DNA from: Thalassotalea nanhaiensis
Lineage (GTDB): Bacteria > Pseudomonadota > Gammaproteobacteria > Enterobacterales > Alteromonadaceae
Direction of reading: 5' to 3'
NCBI RefSeq assembly: GCF_031583575.1
Contig: NZ_CP134146.1
Coordinates: 1,798,001-1,862,000 of the forward strand
DNA length: 64,000 nt
Made by a program: the position numbers and the translations under genes. This document shows positions 1 to 8,832 of this stretch, piece after piece (positions within the stretch are counted from its first letter, which is position 1; each line of letters starts with the position of its first letter). Under the pieces are notes generated by a model. The model did no database searches and had not been told where the DNA came from. It worked only from the letters and a program-made list of their open reading frames with translations.

Positions 1-2304
1 GTTCCTGTTGGTGCTAAAGGTGGTTTCTTCTGTAAGCAATTACCCGTTGGTGGCTCTCGCAAAGATATCTTTGAAGCCGGTCGTGAATGTTATAAAACCT
101 TTATTCGCGGTCTATTAGACGTTACTGATAACATTGTTGGTGGTGAAGTTGTTCATCCAGAAAGCGTTGTACGCCTAGATGAAGATGATACTTATCTAGT
201 TGTTGCTGCCGATAAGGGCACGGCAACATTCTCTGATACGGCTAATGGCATCGCTGAAGAATACGGCTTCTGGTTAGGTGATGCTTTCGCTTCAGGCGGA
301 AGTGTTGGTTATGACCATAAGAAGATGGGTATTACAGCGAAAGGTGCTTGGGAGTCGGTTAAACGTCATTTCCGTGAAATTGATATCAACTGTCAAACTA
401 CCGATTTTACCTGTTTAGCTGTTGGTGATATGGCAGGGGATGTATTTGGTAACGGTATGTTGTTATCAAAACATATTTGTTTGCAAGTGGCATTTAACCA
501 CATGCATATTTTCATTGACCCAACGCCAAATTCTAAAGCGACTTACCCAGAGCGTGAACGTTTATTCAACCTACCGGGTTCAAGTTGGGAAGATTACAAC
601 CAAGATCTAATTTCTGAAGGCGGTGGTATTTTCTTACGTTCAGCGAAATCAATTAAGCTGACACCACAAATCAAGAAAATGCTTGGCACTAAAAAAGCGA
701 GCATGGCACCGAATGAATTGATTCAAGCGGCGTTAAAAATGAAAGTCGATTTGTTCTGGAATGGTGGTATTGGTACTTACATTAAAGGTTCGAGTGAAAG
801 TCATTTAGAAGTAGGCGATCGTGCTAACGACTTATTACGTGTAAATGGTAACGAAGTTCAAGCAAAAGTTATTGGTGAAGGTGGTAACTTAGGTTGTACG
901 CAACTTGGCCGTATTGAATATACAGCCAATGGCGGCCGCATGAATACCGATTTTGTTGATAATGTTGGTGGTGTTGACTGTTCAGATAACGAAGTAAACA
1001 TTAAGATTTTACTTAACGTATTAGTCGCTAATGGCGATTTAACCTTAAAACAACGTAATAACATACTTTACGATATGACTGATGAAGTTGAAGATATCGT
1101 ATTAGAAGATTGTTACCGTCAAACTCATTCAATTTCTATTTCAGAGTCGCGCGGAGCAAGTAAACTTAAAGAGCATGCTCGCTTTATCCATCATTTAGAA
1201 CGTGAAGGTAAGCTGGACAGAGGCCTTGAGTTTATTCCTAACGATGAAGAAATTGCTGATCGTATGGCAAGTAATCGTGGTTTAACTCGTCCAGAGCTAT
1301 CGGTACTTATTGCTTACGGTAAAATGGTACTCAAAGAGCAATTAGTTATTGATGAAGTAACTAACGACCCATTTATCAGTGCGTTATTGATCAAAGCATT
1401 CCCTGTGCAATTACAGGAAAAATATCAGGCAGAAATGCAAAACCATCCTCTGCGCGGTGAAATTATAGCCACACGTATGGCAAATAACATGTGTAATTAC
1501 ATGGGCGCTAACTTTGTTTACCGTATGGGTGAAGAAACAGGTTGTGATGTTGCTGAAATAGCCAAATGTTTCACTATGGCTAGCGAAATATTTGAGCTGG
1601 AAAGTATTTGGTCGTCTATTGAAGCGCTTGATAATAAAATTTCAGCGAAAGTTCAAACTGAAATGTTATTCCAAATGCGTCGTACTATTCGCCGTACCAC
1701 TCGTTGGTTCTTGCGTCACCGTAATAAAGCACTAGATATTGAGCAATCAATTGAGTTTTACCGTCCGGCATTTAAAGTGTTGGCAACTAAAATGGATAAA
1801 TTCCTGGTTGATGAAGAAGCTCGTGAATTAACTAACGCTAAAGATAAATTATTGGCTGAAAAAGTACCTGCAAAACTTGCAGAGCGTATTTCATTGTTGT
1901 CTACGTTATTCTCAACAATGGATATTGCCCAAGTTGCCTGTCAAGATGCACGACAAGTTGAACTGGTCGCGCAATTGTACTTCCATATTGGTGTACGTCT
2001 AGACTTGCATTGGTTCTTGAACCAAATTACCCAGCAACCAGTTGAAAACCATTGGCAAGCATTGGCTCGAGCTTCTTTCAGAGAAGAGTTGGATTGGCAA
2101 CAACGTGCATTAACGTCTGTAATTTTGCGCGGAAGCCCTGAAAGTAAAGACATTGAGCAAATGTTTGAAACTTGGATGGAAACGTCTTCGCAACCAATTG
2201 AGCGTTGGCAGCAAATACTTGCCGACTTTAGAACAACCAAAACACACGAGTTTGCCAAGTTCTCAGTGGCATTACGTGAATTAATGTTGCTTGCTCATCA
2301 GTAG
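1..2304 (+). CDS. NAD-specific glutamate dehydrogenase, large type (C-terminal part, gene cut by window start)
   Basis: The reading frame is open from base 1 and ends with TAG at 2302-2304, so about 767 C-terminal residues of a protein that is usually about 1600 residues are present. It belongs to the large bacterial NAD-dependent glutamate dehydrogenases (GDH_180 class), which oxidatively deaminate glutamate to 2-oxoglutarate and ammonia in the cytoplasm. Visible landmarks are GAKGGFF at the very start, GDMAGDVFGNGMLLS at about residues 143-157, and GEGGNLGCTQLGRIEY near residue 294, all typical of the dehydrogenase core, followed by the long helical C-terminal domain. An internal ATG at 325 is not the start, because conserved sequence continues upstream. 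A terminator follows, so it is transcribed separately from pyrD. Confidence 0.93.
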   Translation, partial: VPVGAKGGFFCKQLPVGGSRKDIFEAGRECYKTFIRGLLDVTDNIVGGEVVHPESVVRLDEDDTYLVVAADKGTATFSDTANGIAEEYGFWLGDAFASGGSVGYDHKKMGITAKGAWESVKRHFREIDINCQTTDFTCLAVGDMAGDVFGNGMLLSKHICLQVAFNHMHIFIDPTPNSKATYPERERLFNLPGSSWEDYNQDLISEGGGIFLRSAKSIKLTPQIKKMLGTKKASMAPNELIQAALKMKVDLFWNGGIGTYIKGSSESHLEVGDRANDLLRVNGNEVQAKVIGEGGNLGCTQLGRIEYTANGGRMNTDFVDNVGGVDCSDNEVNIKILLNVLVANGDLTLKQRNNILYDMTDEVEDIVLEDCYRQTHSISISESRGASKLKEHARFIHHLEREGKLDRGLEFIPNDEEIADRMASNRGLTRPELSVLIAYGKMVLKEQLVIDEVTNDPFISALLIKAFPVQLQEKYQAEMQNHPLRGEIIATRMANNMCNYMGANFVYRMGEETGCDVAEIAKCFTMASEIFELESIWSSIEALDNKISAKVQTEMLFQMRRTIRRTTRWFLRHRNKALDIEQSIEFYRPAFKVLATKMDKFLVDEEARELTNAKDKLLAEKVPAKLAERISLLSTLFSTMDIAQVACQDARQVELVAQLYFHIGVRLDLHWFLNQITQQPVENHWQALARASFREELDWQQRALTSVILRGSPESKDIEQMFETWMETSSQPIERWQQILADFRTTKTHEFAKFSVALRELMLLAHQ

Positions 2305-2337
2305 TATAAATATTTATACTGTTTAACTGAAAAATGA

Positions 2338-2370
2338 TAAACTCCTTTTTTTAAGGGAGTTTATTTTTTT
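2338..2370 (+). terminator. Intrinsic terminator after glutamate dehydrogenase
   Basis: Inverted repeat TAAACTCC (2338-2345) / GGAGTTTA (2356-2363) with a T/A-rich loop, directly followed by a run of T. It lies 34 bp after the stop codon and before pyrD. Confidence 0.8.
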
Positions 2371-2422
2371 ATAAGCCTAAAAAAATAAACTTTATCAATA
2401 ATATTTAATCATTTGAGACGTC

Positions 2423-3433
2423 ATGCTTTATTCATTAGCCCGTAATTTATTGTTCAAACTTAGTGCTGAACAAGCCCACGAATTAACCATTAATATGCTT
2501 AAACTACCTGCTTCTTTTGCTTTAAAAGGCTTATACGGCGCACAGGTAAAAGATAAACCTGTAGAAGTAATGGGCATATCATTTCCTAATCCGGTTGGTT
2601 TAGCGGCTGGCTTGGATAAAAATGGTGAATGTATCAATGGCTTTGGTGCTATGGGATTTGGCTTTGTTGAAATAGGTACGGTTACTCCGCGTCCTCAACC
2701 GGGAAATCCAAAGCCTCGTATTTTTCGTTTACCGCAAGCGAATGCGATTATAAACCGCATGGGGTTTAACAACCATGGCGTTGATTATTTAGTAAACCAG
2801 GTTAAAAAGGCCAACTTTAAAGGTGTGCTTGGTATCAATATTGGTAAGAACAAAGACACACCAGAAGAAAATGCCAAAGACGATTATATTTTTTGTATGC
2901 GTAAAGTGTATGAGCACGCTTCATACATCACAGTAAACATTTCGTCGCCAAACACTCCAGGCTTACGAGACTTACAGTACGGAGACGCCCTTAATAACCT
3001 TTTAAGCGCATTAAAAGCAGAACAAACAGCACTTGCAGCTAAACACTCTAAGTATGTACCAATTACCGTTAAAATCGCTCCTGACTCAACGGCAGAAGAA
3101 ATTGCAGGAATTGCAGAATGTTTGTTAGCCAATGACATCGATGGTGTTATTGCGACCAACACTACCTTAAGCCGCGAAGGTGTAGAAAACCTGGAACATG
3201 GCAGTGAAATGGGGGGGTTAAGCGGTTTACCTGTACAAGATAAAAGCACTGAAGTTATAAAGTTATTAGCCAAAGAGCTCTCTGGAAAAATGCCAATTAT
3301 AGGTGTTGGTGGAATTAATAGCGCCGAAGCAGCCCAAGAAAAACTAGCTGCAGGTGCAAGCTTGGTGCAAGTCTACACTGGCTTTATTTACGAAGGTCCT
3401 AAACTTATCAAAGACATTGTCGATTCGATTTAA
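2423..3433 (+). CDS. pyrD: Dihydroorotate dehydrogenase (quinone), class 2
   Basis: A 336-residue protein, the usual length for class 2 PyrD. It oxidises dihydroorotate to orotate in pyrimidine synthesis and passes electrons to quinone at the inner membrane. The N-terminal ~40 residues ([20 protein letters not shown]) form the amphipathic helix region that marks the membrane-associated class. The FMN/substrate segments are clear: [51 protein letters not shown] with the class 2 catalytic serine (SSPNT), and IGVGGI near the C-terminus. ATG at 2423 gives the expected N-terminus. It is convergent with the next gene, with only a degenerate hairpin repeat between them. Confidence 0.97.
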   Translation: MLYSLARNLLFKLSAEQAHELTINMLKLPASFALKGLYGAQVKDKPVEVMGISFPNPVGLAAGLDKNGECINGFGAMGFGFVEIGTVTPRPQPGNPKPRIFRLPQANAIINRMGFNNHGVDYLVNQVKKANFKGVLGINIGKNKDTPEENAKDDYIFCMRKVYEHASYITVNISSPNTPGLRDLQYGDALNNLLSALKAEQTALAAKHSKYVPITVKIAPDSTAEEIAGIAECLLANDIDGVIATNTTLSREGVENLEHGSEMGGLSGLPVQDKSTEVIKLLAKELSGKMPIIGVGGINSAEAAQEKLAAGASLVQVYTGFIYEGPKLIKDIVDSI

Positions 3434-3551
3434 TCAACAATGTAGGGCGTAGTCAGGGGTAATAAATCACCTGGCTTTGCCGTCACAATACTTTACAAAA
3501 CCTAAATTTACTTGCTGAGACGGCTTTAATTACCTGAGTCAGCTTTAATTT

Positions 3552-3568
3552 CCTGAACTTGTTTCAGC
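3552..3568 (+). repeat. Single dispersed hairpin repeat (CTTGT-loop family)
   Basis: CCTGAA-CTTGT-TTCAGC lies between two convergent genes and has one mismatched arm position. It is the same loop and layout as the hairpin family seen across the window. Confidence 0.6.
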
Positions 3569-3607
3569 AGCCATCATATAAAGCAGAGCCTAACGACTAT
3601 TGAAAGG

Positions 3608-4396
3608 TTATTGCTTTGTCAGCAAACGAAGCTGTTTCGTATCATTATCGCGTTTTAACTCTTTTAGCGCTTTTCTAAAGTCCTTACGTAGGTGCGCTTT
3701 CAAATGAGACGTTACGTGTCTACCTGGAATTTTCTTTAATGTTGCAAACAGCGCTAAACAATAAATAATTTCCTTTTCAACCAATGCCGATTGTCGGTTG
3801 GCATACTTGTTGTAACAGCTGCCGCAGCCACCCTTGAATTGATAAGCAGTATTGGCAAACATTACACCAAACCCCATGAAAGCCGCGACTAAATCTACTG
3901 CCTGAGGAAGAAGCTTATCACCGCCTGGTGGCAATACACCACGCTGTGCAATCAAAATTGAAGCAAAGGCTTGTACAAAAGAAGCAACCAGATCTTGTGG
4001 TTGGTTAATTTGTGCTGGATTATAGCTGACTAAAATTTCAGAGTTGTTGTTTACGGTGTAATCAGTATTTATTACTTGGCTTTGTGAGCCGCGCATACCG
4101 CCAGTAAAGCTAAGCTTAGGCAACGCATGTTCTTGATATTTATCGGGCGCTACCAGTTTGATTGGCCAGTGTTGCATGCCAGCATACTTTAATGTGTGAT
4201 CAAATACCGATTGCGCCATTTCTTCAATGCTGCTTACTTTACCGGGATAAAACTTATTTGTCGGTAGTATCAACTGTGAATCTTGCATAAATACGGCGGC
4301 ATCAAACTCTGTTAATGCCCAGGTAAAGGTGTCAAAAATCCAGCCTTTAGCATATTGATTAATATAGGGGGAGGGTGTAAATATGTTTGCAAGCAT
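3608..4396 (-). CDS. Conserved hypothetical protein, possible degenerate metallopeptidase-like fold
   Basis: 262 residues with no signal peptide. I do not recognise a named gene. Residues about 126-150 (ILVSYNPAQINQPQDLVASF then VQAFASIL) resemble a bacterial hypothetical family in which the same helix reads LVATxxHELAH, a zinc-protease-like HExxH. Here the histidine and glutamate are absent (QAFAS), so if the kinship is right the metal site has been lost. Further on, AVDLVAAFMGFGVMFANTAYQF and then a CGSCYNKYANRQSALVEKE segment match the layout of that family, and the C-terminus is basic. The CxxC pair (GGCGSC) is conspicuous. It is convergent with pyrD and reads away from nrdD in the same direction, 100 bp downstream of it. 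The family link is from memory and inference only. Confidence 0.75.
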   Translation of the reverse strand: MLANIFTPSPYINQYAKGWIFDTFTWALTEFDAAVFMQDSQLILPTNKFYPGKVSSIEEMAQSVFDHTLKYAGMQHWPIKLVAPDKYQEHALPKLSFTGGMRGSQSQVINTDYTVNNNSEILVSYNPAQINQPQDLVASFVQAFASILIAQRGVLPPGGDKLLPQAVDLVAAFMGFGVMFANTAYQFKGGCGSCYNKYANRQSALVEKEIIYCLALFATLKKIPGRHVTSHLKAHLRKDFRKALKELKRDNDTKQLRLLTKQ

Positions 4397-4499
4397 GACG
4401 GTAAATAAATTAAAAATGATCTAACAGCGATATGGCAGAATAACATTTATACAATAATATTACACTGCCATGTTTACATTTTTTATCTATTTTTCAAAG

Positions 4500-6347
4500 T
4501 TATACCAATTCTAAATGAGATTGTTTTTGTCTTTGTTGTTGCAGCATTCTTTCATTATACACTCGGTCGCTTTGTAAACGCTGATAATGACGTAAACCGT
4601 GTTCTTTTTGTCTGTCATTTGAAAATGAAGACACACGCTTTAAATAACCAATAACTCTTGTGCCATGATCAACATCCTCACTGCCACACGAATTACAGTA
4701 ATGCAGAGTACGTTTGTCAATATGCTCACATTCATTACAAATGGTAATTTTTACGTTCACACAAAAATAGTTACAACCGGTTTTAGCCGCTACATTAAAC
4801 AGTTTCACATACGCCTCGGCCGACAAACTCTCATCTAAATTTAGATGCAGAGCAGAGCCTCCATCAAGGTACTGGTTGATCTCTTTACCATGCAAAACAA
4901 ACTTATCTAAGTGATTGCTGCTTTCATCTTCTACCAGATAGAAGTATGAGTTATAGCATTCACGATTAGTTAGGTAACCATCTTTAGCATCCCATTTTGC
5001 GTTTTTAACGCCTAGGTTTTCTGCCGGTACAAATTCAGTATTAAACATATAACCAAATTGCTTTTTCGCCTCTTGGTTGGCTTTGAAAATAACTTGCAAA
5101 TGATCACTGACAAAGTCTTTATATTGCTGATTGTTACTTACTGCTATGCCTTTGTACTCTGCCGCTTCAGCCATACCATTAATGCCAATAGTTAAAAACT
5201 GCTTGTCCAGGGTAATAAAGCCAGCATCGTATACGCTTAATGCGCCCTGAGCTAGATAGTCTTCCATTATTTTTCGATAGGCAACCTGATATTTTTGAAT
5301 TTTTTCAATTTCGGTTTTTAAATCACGACCATCTTGAATTAAGCGGTTCATATTCAGGGTAATGACATTTATCGAGCCCGTTGCAACGCCACCAGCGCCT
5401 AGAGTAAATGAAAAGGTATTATCGGTAATTTCGTTACGCAGTCGACAACATGATGCTAAAGAATCCGGGCTGTCTGATAAATACATAAAAAAGGAATTAC
5501 CCATCGCTTTTTCTTTGGCTAGGTTGTAAGCAAACTCTTTGTCCTTACATTCTCCATTTTCGGTAAGCATAGCTGCAGTGATAACCGGGAAAGTAAGTAC
5601 AGCTTTCTCTCGTTCACTGTTTATCCAGGTTAAAAAGAAGTTTTGTAATTTATCGACACTTTGCCAACTTGGCTTGGTAAAGTCAGGGAATACAAAATCT
5701 TCAAACATTGATTGAAAATAGAACTGATCAAAAATTGAGATATTCCAAAATACGCTTTGGTAACCACGGGCTGCGGCAGGTTGGTTTAGTGCGTAAACGA
5801 CATGTTGTAGGTGATTTTCAATTGCTTTGCTGTGCTTATCAAGGTAGTTGTCTCCAAATTCTTTACGAGCAAAATAATCAAAATAAGTTAAAAACTCAAC
5901 CGAGGCTACCGCCCCGGCAAATTGTGCTGAGATGGCAAAAATCAAGTTAACAAATGAACCACAAAATGACTCAATGTGTTTTGGTGCTTTAGACTCTCCA
6001 CCCAACTTAGTTAATCCATCAAGTAAAAAAGGATACATGCTAATTGAAGTGCAGTAGGGCTTAATACTGGTTTCATCATGTACATAAATCTCATGATCTT
6101 CAATTTGACGTTGATATTCATTGGCTAATTCAGCATCAAAGATCTCACTGATCTTATTTTTGACCAATGAGCGATTAATTTGAACATAACAATCTTTAAG
6201 CAATTCAGCCTCTAGTGTTGCAATGTTTTTTTGTGTCACATTGGCATTGGCATCCATTTTAGAGCCATCTGCTGCATTTTTGGCTGCAAAATATTCTTCA
6301 ATGTAAGCTGTTTTATTATTAATTTGTTCTTCGCTAAGCCGCAACAT
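4500..6347 (-). CDS. nrdD: Anaerobic (class III) ribonucleoside-triphosphate reductase catalytic subunit
   Basis: 615 residues. It reduces ribonucleoside triphosphates to dNTPs without oxygen, using a glycyl radical. The radical segment GTRVIGYLKRVSSFS is at about residues 556-570 with Gly at about 560, preceded by two zinc-binding pairs, CNECEH and CNSCGSE. Compared with E. coli NrdD (about 712 residues) it lacks an N-terminal ATP-cone: the protein begins directly with a short helical lead-in, so the ATP/dATP on-off switch seems absent. It also extends about 55 residues past the radical glycine with a basic, glutamine-rich tail. The start overlaps the end of nrdG by 14 bp, so the pair is one operon, with nrdG first. 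Regulation by FNR and NrdR is read from the upstream region. Confidence 0.95.
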   Translation of the reverse strand: MLRLSEEQINNKTAYIEEYFAAKNAADGSKMDANANVTQKNIATLEAELLKDCYVQINRSLVKNKISEIFDAELANEYQRQIEDHEIYVHDETSIKPYCTSISMYPFLLDGLTKLGGESKAPKHIESFCGSFVNLIFAISAQFAGAVASVEFLTYFDYFARKEFGDNYLDKHSKAIENHLQHVVYALNQPAAARGYQSVFWNISIFDQFYFQSMFEDFVFPDFTKPSWQSVDKLQNFFLTWINSEREKAVLTFPVITAAMLTENGECKDKEFAYNLAKEKAMGNSFFMYLSDSPDSLASCCRLRNEITDNTFSFTLGAGGVATGSINVITLNMNRLIQDGRDLKTEIEKIQKYQVAYRKIMEDYLAQGALSVYDAGFITLDKQFLTIGINGMAEAAEYKGIAVSNNQQYKDFVSDHLQVIFKANQEAKKQFGYMFNTEFVPAENLGVKNAKWDAKDGYLTNRECYNSYFYLVEDESSNHLDKFVLHGKEINQYLDGGSALHLNLDESLSAEAYVKLFNVAAKTGCNYFCVNVKITICNECEHIDKRTLHYCNSCGSEDVDHGTRVIGYLKRVSSFSNDRQKEHGLRHYQRLQSDRVYNERMLQQQRQKQSHLELV

Positions 6348-6810
6348 GTTGTATTCCTTTTTTTATAAATAAGTGATTTAGAGTGTTTCCAGTGGCCAAA
6401 TCAATGAATTTTTGATTTGTGTCAGGGTTGTTTAATCCGCCTTTGCTAGGATCCCATTTTCCAATTTTTACGTAGCTTAAATGTTTGCTAATTTCATCAT
6501 CAACAAAATTTTCGCCCGTATATAAACAGGTTTTTAATCCTTGCTGTTTAGCCCATATGAGTTTTTCAATCAGGTGCTCTTTTTGCCATTCCCCGCCCAT
6601 AAACAGCACCGTTGAAATCAACGTCTGATATTTGTTAATCCAATGTTGAAATTTTGTATTTGTTAACGGCTCGCCAGAGTTTTTATTCCAAAGTTCAGTA
6701 CTGTGGCAACCCTTACAACCTACTTGGCAACCGGTGATGCTAAAGCACAAACTTATCTCATTTGGTACTTCCTGAAACACAATTGTTGGCGGTAATGAAT
6801 TAAACGTCAT
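6334..6810 (-). CDS. nrdG: Anaerobic ribonucleotide reductase activating protein (radical SAM)
   Basis: 158 residues, the usual size for NrdG. It uses a [4Fe-4S] cluster and S-adenosylmethionine to generate the glycyl radical on NrdD. The cluster motif CxxxCxxC is present as GCQVGCKGCHS, at about residues 29-39, followed by FMGGEWQ, the usual GGE loop. It is the first gene of the nrdGD operon and overlaps nrdD by 14 bp. The gene order (activator first) is the reverse of the E. coli nrdDG order. Two NrdR-like boxes and an FNR box lie immediately upstream. Confidence 0.95.
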   Translation of the reverse strand: MTFNSLPPTIVFQEVPNEISLCFSITGCQVGCKGCHSTELWNKNSGEPLTNTKFQHWINKYQTLISTVLFMGGEWQKEHLIEKLIWAKQQGLKTCLYTGENFVDDEISKHLSYVKIGKWDPSKGGLNNPDTNQKFIDLATGNTLNHLFIKKGIQHVAA

Positions 6811-6826
6811 AATCTATATATGGTGT
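6811..6826 (-). promoter_or_regulatory. NrdR-box-like site, proximal
   Basis: AATCTATATATGGTGT matches the published NrdR box consensus (acaCwAtATaTwGtgt) at 13 of 16 positions by my count. It abuts the nrdG start codon and is centred exactly 31 bp from the distal box, the three-helical-turn spacing known for paired NrdR boxes. Confidence 0.65.
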
Positions 6827-6841
6827 AATTTTTATTGTTAG

Positions 6842-6857
6842 ACACACTATATAGTGC
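6842..6857 (-). promoter_or_regulatory. NrdR-box-like site, distal, overlapping the predicted -10
   Basis: ACACACTATATAGTGC matches the NrdR consensus at 14 of 16 positions and contains the perfect palindrome CACTATATAGTG (6845-6856). The minus-strand TATATA at 6848-6853 is 32 bp from the FNR box centre, where the -10 of a class II FNR promoter would lie. NrdR bound here would therefore block the promoter. Confidence 0.72.
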
Positions 6858-6872
6858 TTGTTAGGTGCTAGA

Positions 6873-6890
6873 GTTTGATCTAGATCAAAC
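6873..6890 (-). promoter_or_regulatory. FNR binding site for nrdGD
   Basis: GTTTGATCTAGATCAAAC is a perfect 18-bp palindrome that contains the exact FNR consensus TTGATnnnnATCAA at 6875-6888. Its centre (6881.5) puts a class II (-41.5) start site near 6840, consistent with TATATA at 6848-6853 as the -10. This is the expected activator for an anaerobic reductase. Confidence 0.85.
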
Positions 6891-6901
6891 ATTTATGGTT
6901 T

Positions 6902-6931
6902 TAATATCCCCAAATATTTTAGGGGATATTA
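6902..6931. other. Perfect 10-bp inverted repeat in the nrdG / DUF2235 intergenic region
   Basis: TAATATCCCC (6902-6911) and GGGGATATTA (6922-6931) are separated by 10 A/T-rich bases. No T-run follows on either strand, so an operator or cruciform is as likely as a terminator. The remainder of 6932-7133, leading to the DUF2235 gene, shows nothing else I can name. Confidence 0.5.
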
Positions 6932-7133
6932 TTTATACGAAAGCTGATTAATAAAAAACAGCGCAAGAAATAAAGTGTAATAAGTGGTAATCAGCGCGAC
7001 CAAAGGCTGGTAAACAAAGGTTTACGAGATGTTAATTTAAAGTTGCGTGGATTTGCTTTTGTATTGACTTTTAGCTCGCAAATTGGCAACTTTCAACTAA
7101 GTTTAACTAATGTAATTAATATCAGCAGGAAGC

Positions 7134-8729
7134 ATGATGAAGCGTTTGATTATTTGTTTTGATGGCACTTGGAATAACCCTGAACAAGAAGAAAATGGCG
7201 TTACCACTCCGACCAACGTTTATCGTTTAAAAAACTGTATCAGTGCAACTGCAAATTCATCTGAAGTTACTCAAAAAGTATTTTATCACCCAGGTGTAGG
7301 CGGTGAAGAAATTGGATTAATTGATGAGTTTTTGGGCGGCGCGCTTGGTATAGGTATAAACCGTCATATCTCCAGTGCTTACCATTGGTTGGGTTTAAAT
7401 TACCGTGAAGGCGATGAGGTTTTCTTATTTGGTTTTTCCAGAGGAGCGTTTTCAGCAAGAAGTTTAGCTGGCTTTTTAGGCAAGGGATTAGTAAATCTGC
7501 AAGGTATTTCAGCTGAAGAGAGTTGGCATCGAGTTGAAACTGCTTTTAATAGTGGCTACAAAGATAAAATGCCACAAAACCAATGGGCGAAAAATCATTG
7601 GAGTTTCTTTCATGACAAAGGCGCTATTCCGATTACATTTCTTGGGGTGTGGGATACGGTTGGGGCACTTGGGATCCCTGATGATTTGGAGATAATAAAT
7701 TTATTTGATCGCAAAGACAGTTGGCAATTTCACGACACTAAATTAGCCGATCATATTGAGCATGCTCGTCATGCGATGGCGATGGATGAAAAGCGCAGTA
7801 GTTTTACCGTCACTCGTTGGAGTAATGTAAAGGAGCATAACGACGCTGTTGAGTTATGGTTTCCAGGAGTGCATTCAGATGTAGGCGGAGGTTACCAAGA
7901 TAGTGACTTATCAAATGGTGCGCTAAAATGGATGATCAAACAAAGTAAAAGTTTTGGCTTAGAGTTTCGACAAGATATTGATCAGCTAATAATAGACAAC
8001 CCGATTGGTGTTTTGCATAACTCTTTTAAAGGGGTCTTTTCAAAACTACGCTCTAGACCAAGAAATATTCCGGCGTTAATCAAAGCAAATTCTGGACAAT
8101 TTCACGATAGTGCCTTTATTCGCCAGCGTATTTCACCAATAGAGCATGAACCATATTATCCCACTCAAATGCTTGCCGTTAATGAGGCGACAACCTTGCA
8201 AATATATGCCAAGTGTCGGTGGAATAAAACATCTGTTTATTTAGAACAAGGCCATGAATATGTATTCAGTGCTAAGGGGCAGTGGCAAGATGGAGTAGAG
8301 AGCTGCGACTGGCTTGGCACCGAATATAACAACCAACGTACAGCAGGGGATTTATTTCGGGCAACGTCAAGTTTTTTAGGTAAGTTTGAATCGTTAATTA
8401 AGCGTTTTAATAAAAACGTATCAACCGATTTTTTCGCCAGTAAACGCGTAGAAGATAAACCTTGGTTTGGCTTAATTGGTGCAATAGCAAATGACAGCGG
8501 CCAAGCTCATAAAAACCTAAATGTAAATCATCAAACCGAGCAGCAACAGGTGGTAAAACACGATGGTAGTGCAATTCCACATCAATACATACAACTAGCT
8601 GAACATCAAGAAAACGCACCATTGTTAATAAACCATGCTGGCTATTTATATTGTTTTGCCAACGATGCCTGGAGTTTTTATGAAAACAACAAAGGCTATA
8701 TTGAATTAACCATTACTCGGGTAAAATAA
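7134..8729 (+). CDS. DUF2235 alpha/beta-hydrolase (Tle1-like phospholipase family) with C-terminal beta-sandwich
   Basis: 531 residues. The first ~320 residues are a DUF2235 domain, the fold of the Tle1 phospholipase effectors: start KRLIICFDGTWNNPEQ, nucleophile elbow GFSRG with Ser at about 102, LGVWDTVGALG, and FPGVHSDVGGGY carrying the expected acid and His. No signal peptide is visible. The last ~190 residues are unlike other DUF2235 proteins. They contain GHEYVFSAKGQWQDG and end with YCFANDAWSFYENNKGYIEL, a pattern reminiscent of PA-IL (LecA)-like galactose-binding beta-sandwiches. No type VI secretion genes, VgrG or obvious immunity gene adjoin it, so an effector role is only a family-level possibility. 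The start is chosen at ATG 7134, behind AGGAAG. Confidence 0.85.
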   Translation: MMKRLIICFDGTWNNPEQEENGVTTPTNVYRLKNCISATANSSEVTQKVFYHPGVGGEEIGLIDEFLGGALGIGINRHISSAYHWLGLNYREGDEVFLFGFSRGAFSARSLAGFLGKGLVNLQGISAEESWHRVETAFNSGYKDKMPQNQWAKNHWSFFHDKGAIPITFLGVWDTVGALGIPDDLEIINLFDRKDSWQFHDTKLADHIEHARHAMAMDEKRSSFTVTRWSNVKEHNDAVELWFPGVHSDVGGGYQDSDLSNGALKWMIKQSKSFGLEFRQDIDQLIIDNPIGVLHNSFKGVFSKLRSRPRNIPALIKANSGQFHDSAFIRQRISPIEHEPYYPTQMLAVNEATTLQIYAKCRWNKTSVYLEQGHEYVFSAKGQWQDGVESCDWLGTEYNNQRTAGDLFRATSSFLGKFESLIKRFNKNVSTDFFASKRVEDKPWFGLIGAIANDSGQAHKNLNVNHQTEQQQVVKHDGSAIPHQYIQLAEHQENAPLLINHAGYLYCFANDAWSFYENNKGYIELTITRVK

Positions 8730-8832
8730 ATAACGGCAATAATAGAAAAATGTTATTGAGATATTTAATAACATGCCTTACTTTGAACGTAGTACTTTAA
8801 TATCAAAATAAACTCATACCTTTAGGGATTCA

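Noticed and set aside
858-1064. Minus-strand frames inside glutamate dehydrogenase (also 1941-2258)
   Set aside because: Shadows of a conserved gene on the other strand.
7134-8729. Type VI secretion effector/immunity locus
   Set aside because: Only the DUF2235 domain points that way. No VgrG, PAAR, Hcp or immunity-like gene adjoins it.
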